NCBI GenBank assembly: GCA_937942965.1
Contig: CALDGN010000088.1
Span: forward strand, 1 to 7,195
Origin: an uncultured Acidimicrobiales bacterium
GTDB lineage: Bacteria; Actinomycetota; Acidimicrobiia; Acidimicrobiales; UBA10347
Direction: 5' to 3'
DNA length: 7,195 bases
In this document: positions 6,215 through 7,195 of the stretch, one piece after another
Layout: every line of letters starts with the position of its first letter
Numbering within the stretch: the first letter of the stretch is position 1
Translations under genes and position numbers: made by a program
The notes under the pieces: generated by a model
Databases searched by the model: none
What the model was told of the DNA's origin: nothing
What the model saw: the letters and a program-made list of their open reading frames with translations, nothing else

Positions 6215-6250
6215 GTGCGACCCCGTGAACCGTTGTTAGGTGCGACCCCG
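6176..6250 (+). repeat. Short direct-repeat cluster, unit TAGGTGCGACCCCG
   Basis: Two exact 14-bp copies lie at 6212-6225 and 6237-6250, 25 bp apart start to start. A third, degenerate copy (TGGCTGCGACCCCA, 11 of 14 matching) lies at 6176-6189, 36 bp before the first exact copy. The TAG that opens the first exact copy is the stop codon of the HD gene, and the degenerate copy lies inside its odd C-terminal tail. The cluster fills the gap between two convergent genes. It may be a remnant of a dispersed repeat (REP-like) family or a protein-binding array; the window alone cannot tell. Confidence 0.7.
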
Positions 6251-6255
6251 GAGGG

Positions 6256-7195
6256 TTAGTCGCCGGCGGACGCGGTCGCGCTTTCGTCGAGTTCGACGTC
6301 GAGGTTCGCATGGGCCGAGATGCCCGTGGCCTTGTTCGCTTCGGCCTCGGCAGCTTGGTCGACGGCGAGCGCCTCTGCGGCTCGGTCGTTGTCCATGATC
6401 TTGGCGAGGATCGCTTGGCCAGCCCGGTCGAAGTACTCGCGGTGGTCCTTGACGAACTGGTTCGATTCGTTCAGTCCGTCGAGCATGCCATTGAGCTTGG
6501 GCACGACGTAGCGGGCGAACAGGTCCCAGCTGCGAGTGTTCTCGGCCGGCGAGCAGAAGTCGTGGACGAAGCCGATCACCGTGCCGAAGCCACCCGACTT
6601 CTCGTACATGTCCAGGATTCGCGCGGCGACGTAGTCAGGATCGCCGATGATGTTCGGTGAGTCCTCGCCCTCGGCGAGTTCGGCGAAACACTGGTCAGCG
6701 GTGTCGTAGGCGACGCTGCCGGGTCGCATGAGGGTGCGGTGGTTGTATTCGTTGTGCCAGTGCATCAGTCCGTTCTTGGACTGCGCCTTGGCTTCGGCCA
6801 TCGTCTCGCCGACGTGGAAGTTGATGACGACTCGCCAGTCGTCGCGGCTCACGGTCGTGCCGTTCTTCTCGGCTGACTCCTCAGCGAAGCTCCACTGCGT
6901 CGACAGGGCCCGCAGGCCAGCGGTCGAGGTCGAGCCGAGCGACAAGATGCCGATGCCGTACTTGCCAGCCATCGTCATGCCCGACGGGCTGATCATCGAC
7001 GCAACCGCAAGCGGCAGTTCCTTTTGCACTGGAGCGTGCTGGAGCTTGGCGTCATACATCTGGAACCAGTCGCACTCGTACGTGAACCGCTCGCCGGCGA
7101 GCAGCCGTTGGAGCACGGCGACGCCTTCGTCTTGGCGATCGCGAAGCAGCATCGGATCAAGGCCAAGGGTGTGTGCGTCGGACGGCAACGCGCCG
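6256..7195 (-). CDS. LLM-class (luciferase-like) flavin-dependent monooxygenase, N-terminus outside the window
   Basis: 312 residues are visible, running off the right edge. The frame continues through 7189-7195 (GAL before PSDAH), so the TTG at 7188 is internal and not a start. It matches the bacterial luciferase-like family of FMN- or F420-dependent TIM-barrel oxidoreductases, near limonene-1,2-monooxygenase and related enzymes. Blocks in visible numbering are GALPSDAHTLGLDP (1-14), DWFQMYDAKLQ (42-52), AVASMISPSGM (63-73), AGKYGIGILSLGS (76-88), the HVGET region (127-131), IIGDPDYVAARI (182-193) and WDLFARYVVPKLNG (223-236). Relatives are about 380-400 residues, so roughly 90 are missing. 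The last 35 or so residues form an Ala/Glu/Asp-rich, probably disordered tail. It converges with the HD gene across the repeat cluster. The substrate is unknown. Confidence 0.9.
   Translation of the reverse strand, partial: GALPSDAHTLGLDPMLLRDRQDEGVAVLQRLLAGERFTYECDWFQMYDAKLQHAPVQKELPLAVASMISPSGMTMAGKYGIGILSLGSTSTAGLRALSTQWSFAEESAEKNGTTVSRDDWRVVINFHVGETMAEAKAQSKNGLMHWHNEYNHRTLMRPGSVAYDTADQCFAELAEGEDSPNIIGDPDYVAARILDMYEKSGGFGTVIGFVHDFCSPAENTRSWDLFARYVVPKLNGMLDGLNESNQFVKDHREYFDRAGQAILAKIMDNDRAAEALAVDQAAEAEANKATGISAHANLDVELDESATASAGD

Noticed and set aside
6176..6250. CRISPR-like array
   Set aside because: Units are only 14 bp with 11-22 bp between them, there are just three copies with one degenerate, and no cas gene is present.
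7186..7188. TTG as the start codon of the LLM monooxygenase
   Set aside because: The frame is open to the window edge, and the residues before it (GA) fit the family pattern GALPSD, so the gene is cut by the window and does not start here.
1..7195. A new defence, phage or mobile system
   Set aside because: No nuclease, helicase, integrase, transposase, toxin-antitoxin or phage gene is seen. The HD protein is of the CCA-enzyme type and not a Cas3-type HD, and its neighbours are metabolic enzymes.

Overview
This is a GC-rich, tightly packed bacterial window. Nearly all of it is coding, no gap exceeds about 130 bp, and codons are strongly biased to G or C in third position. The body and HD part of a CCA-adding enzyme (5363-6214) most resembles the actinobacterial type, and the mix of LLM flavin enzymes, SDRs and nitroreductases is typical of that phylum. 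An actinomycete is likely, perhaps of the Acidimicrobiia. This is inference from remembered family patterns; there is no rRNA or other taxonomic marker here.

Layout from left to right: the 3' end of a VOC (glyoxalase/dioxygenase-fold) gene on + (2-160); an SDR on - resembling Caulobacter-type D-xylose 1-dehydrogenase (1004-234), preceded on the same strand by a small four-helix membrane protein (1471-1046); a 129-bp divergent gap; a + strand pair of a FabG/7-alpha-HSDH-like SDR (1601-2359) and a zinc-free MDR of the CurA/prostaglandin-reductase type (2359-3360), overlapping by one base; a - strand pair of a zinc-type MDR dehydrogenase (5288-4122, GTG start) followed by a nitroreductase-family flavoprotein (4045-3380); a 74-bp divergent gap; a + strand gene for the HD half of a CCA-adding enzyme without its nucleotidyltransferase head (5363-6214); a small cluster of a 14-bp direct repeat; and the 3' part of an LLM-family flavin monooxygenase on - (7195-6256).

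Six of the eight genes are oxidoreductases, from four superfamilies (SDR, MDR, nitroreductase, LLM), and the partial VOC protein may be a further redox enzyme or a lyase. This fits a catabolic or xenobiotic/terpenoid/steroid-type oxidation region more than a housekeeping locus, but no substrate can be fixed from sequence. The least ordinary items are the headless CCA-enzyme fragment, the repeat cluster that supplies its stop codon, and the MDR dehydrogenase that seems to have lost its structural-zinc cysteines. I found no CRISPR array, RNA gene, insertion sequence or phage gene, and no convincing new multigene system.
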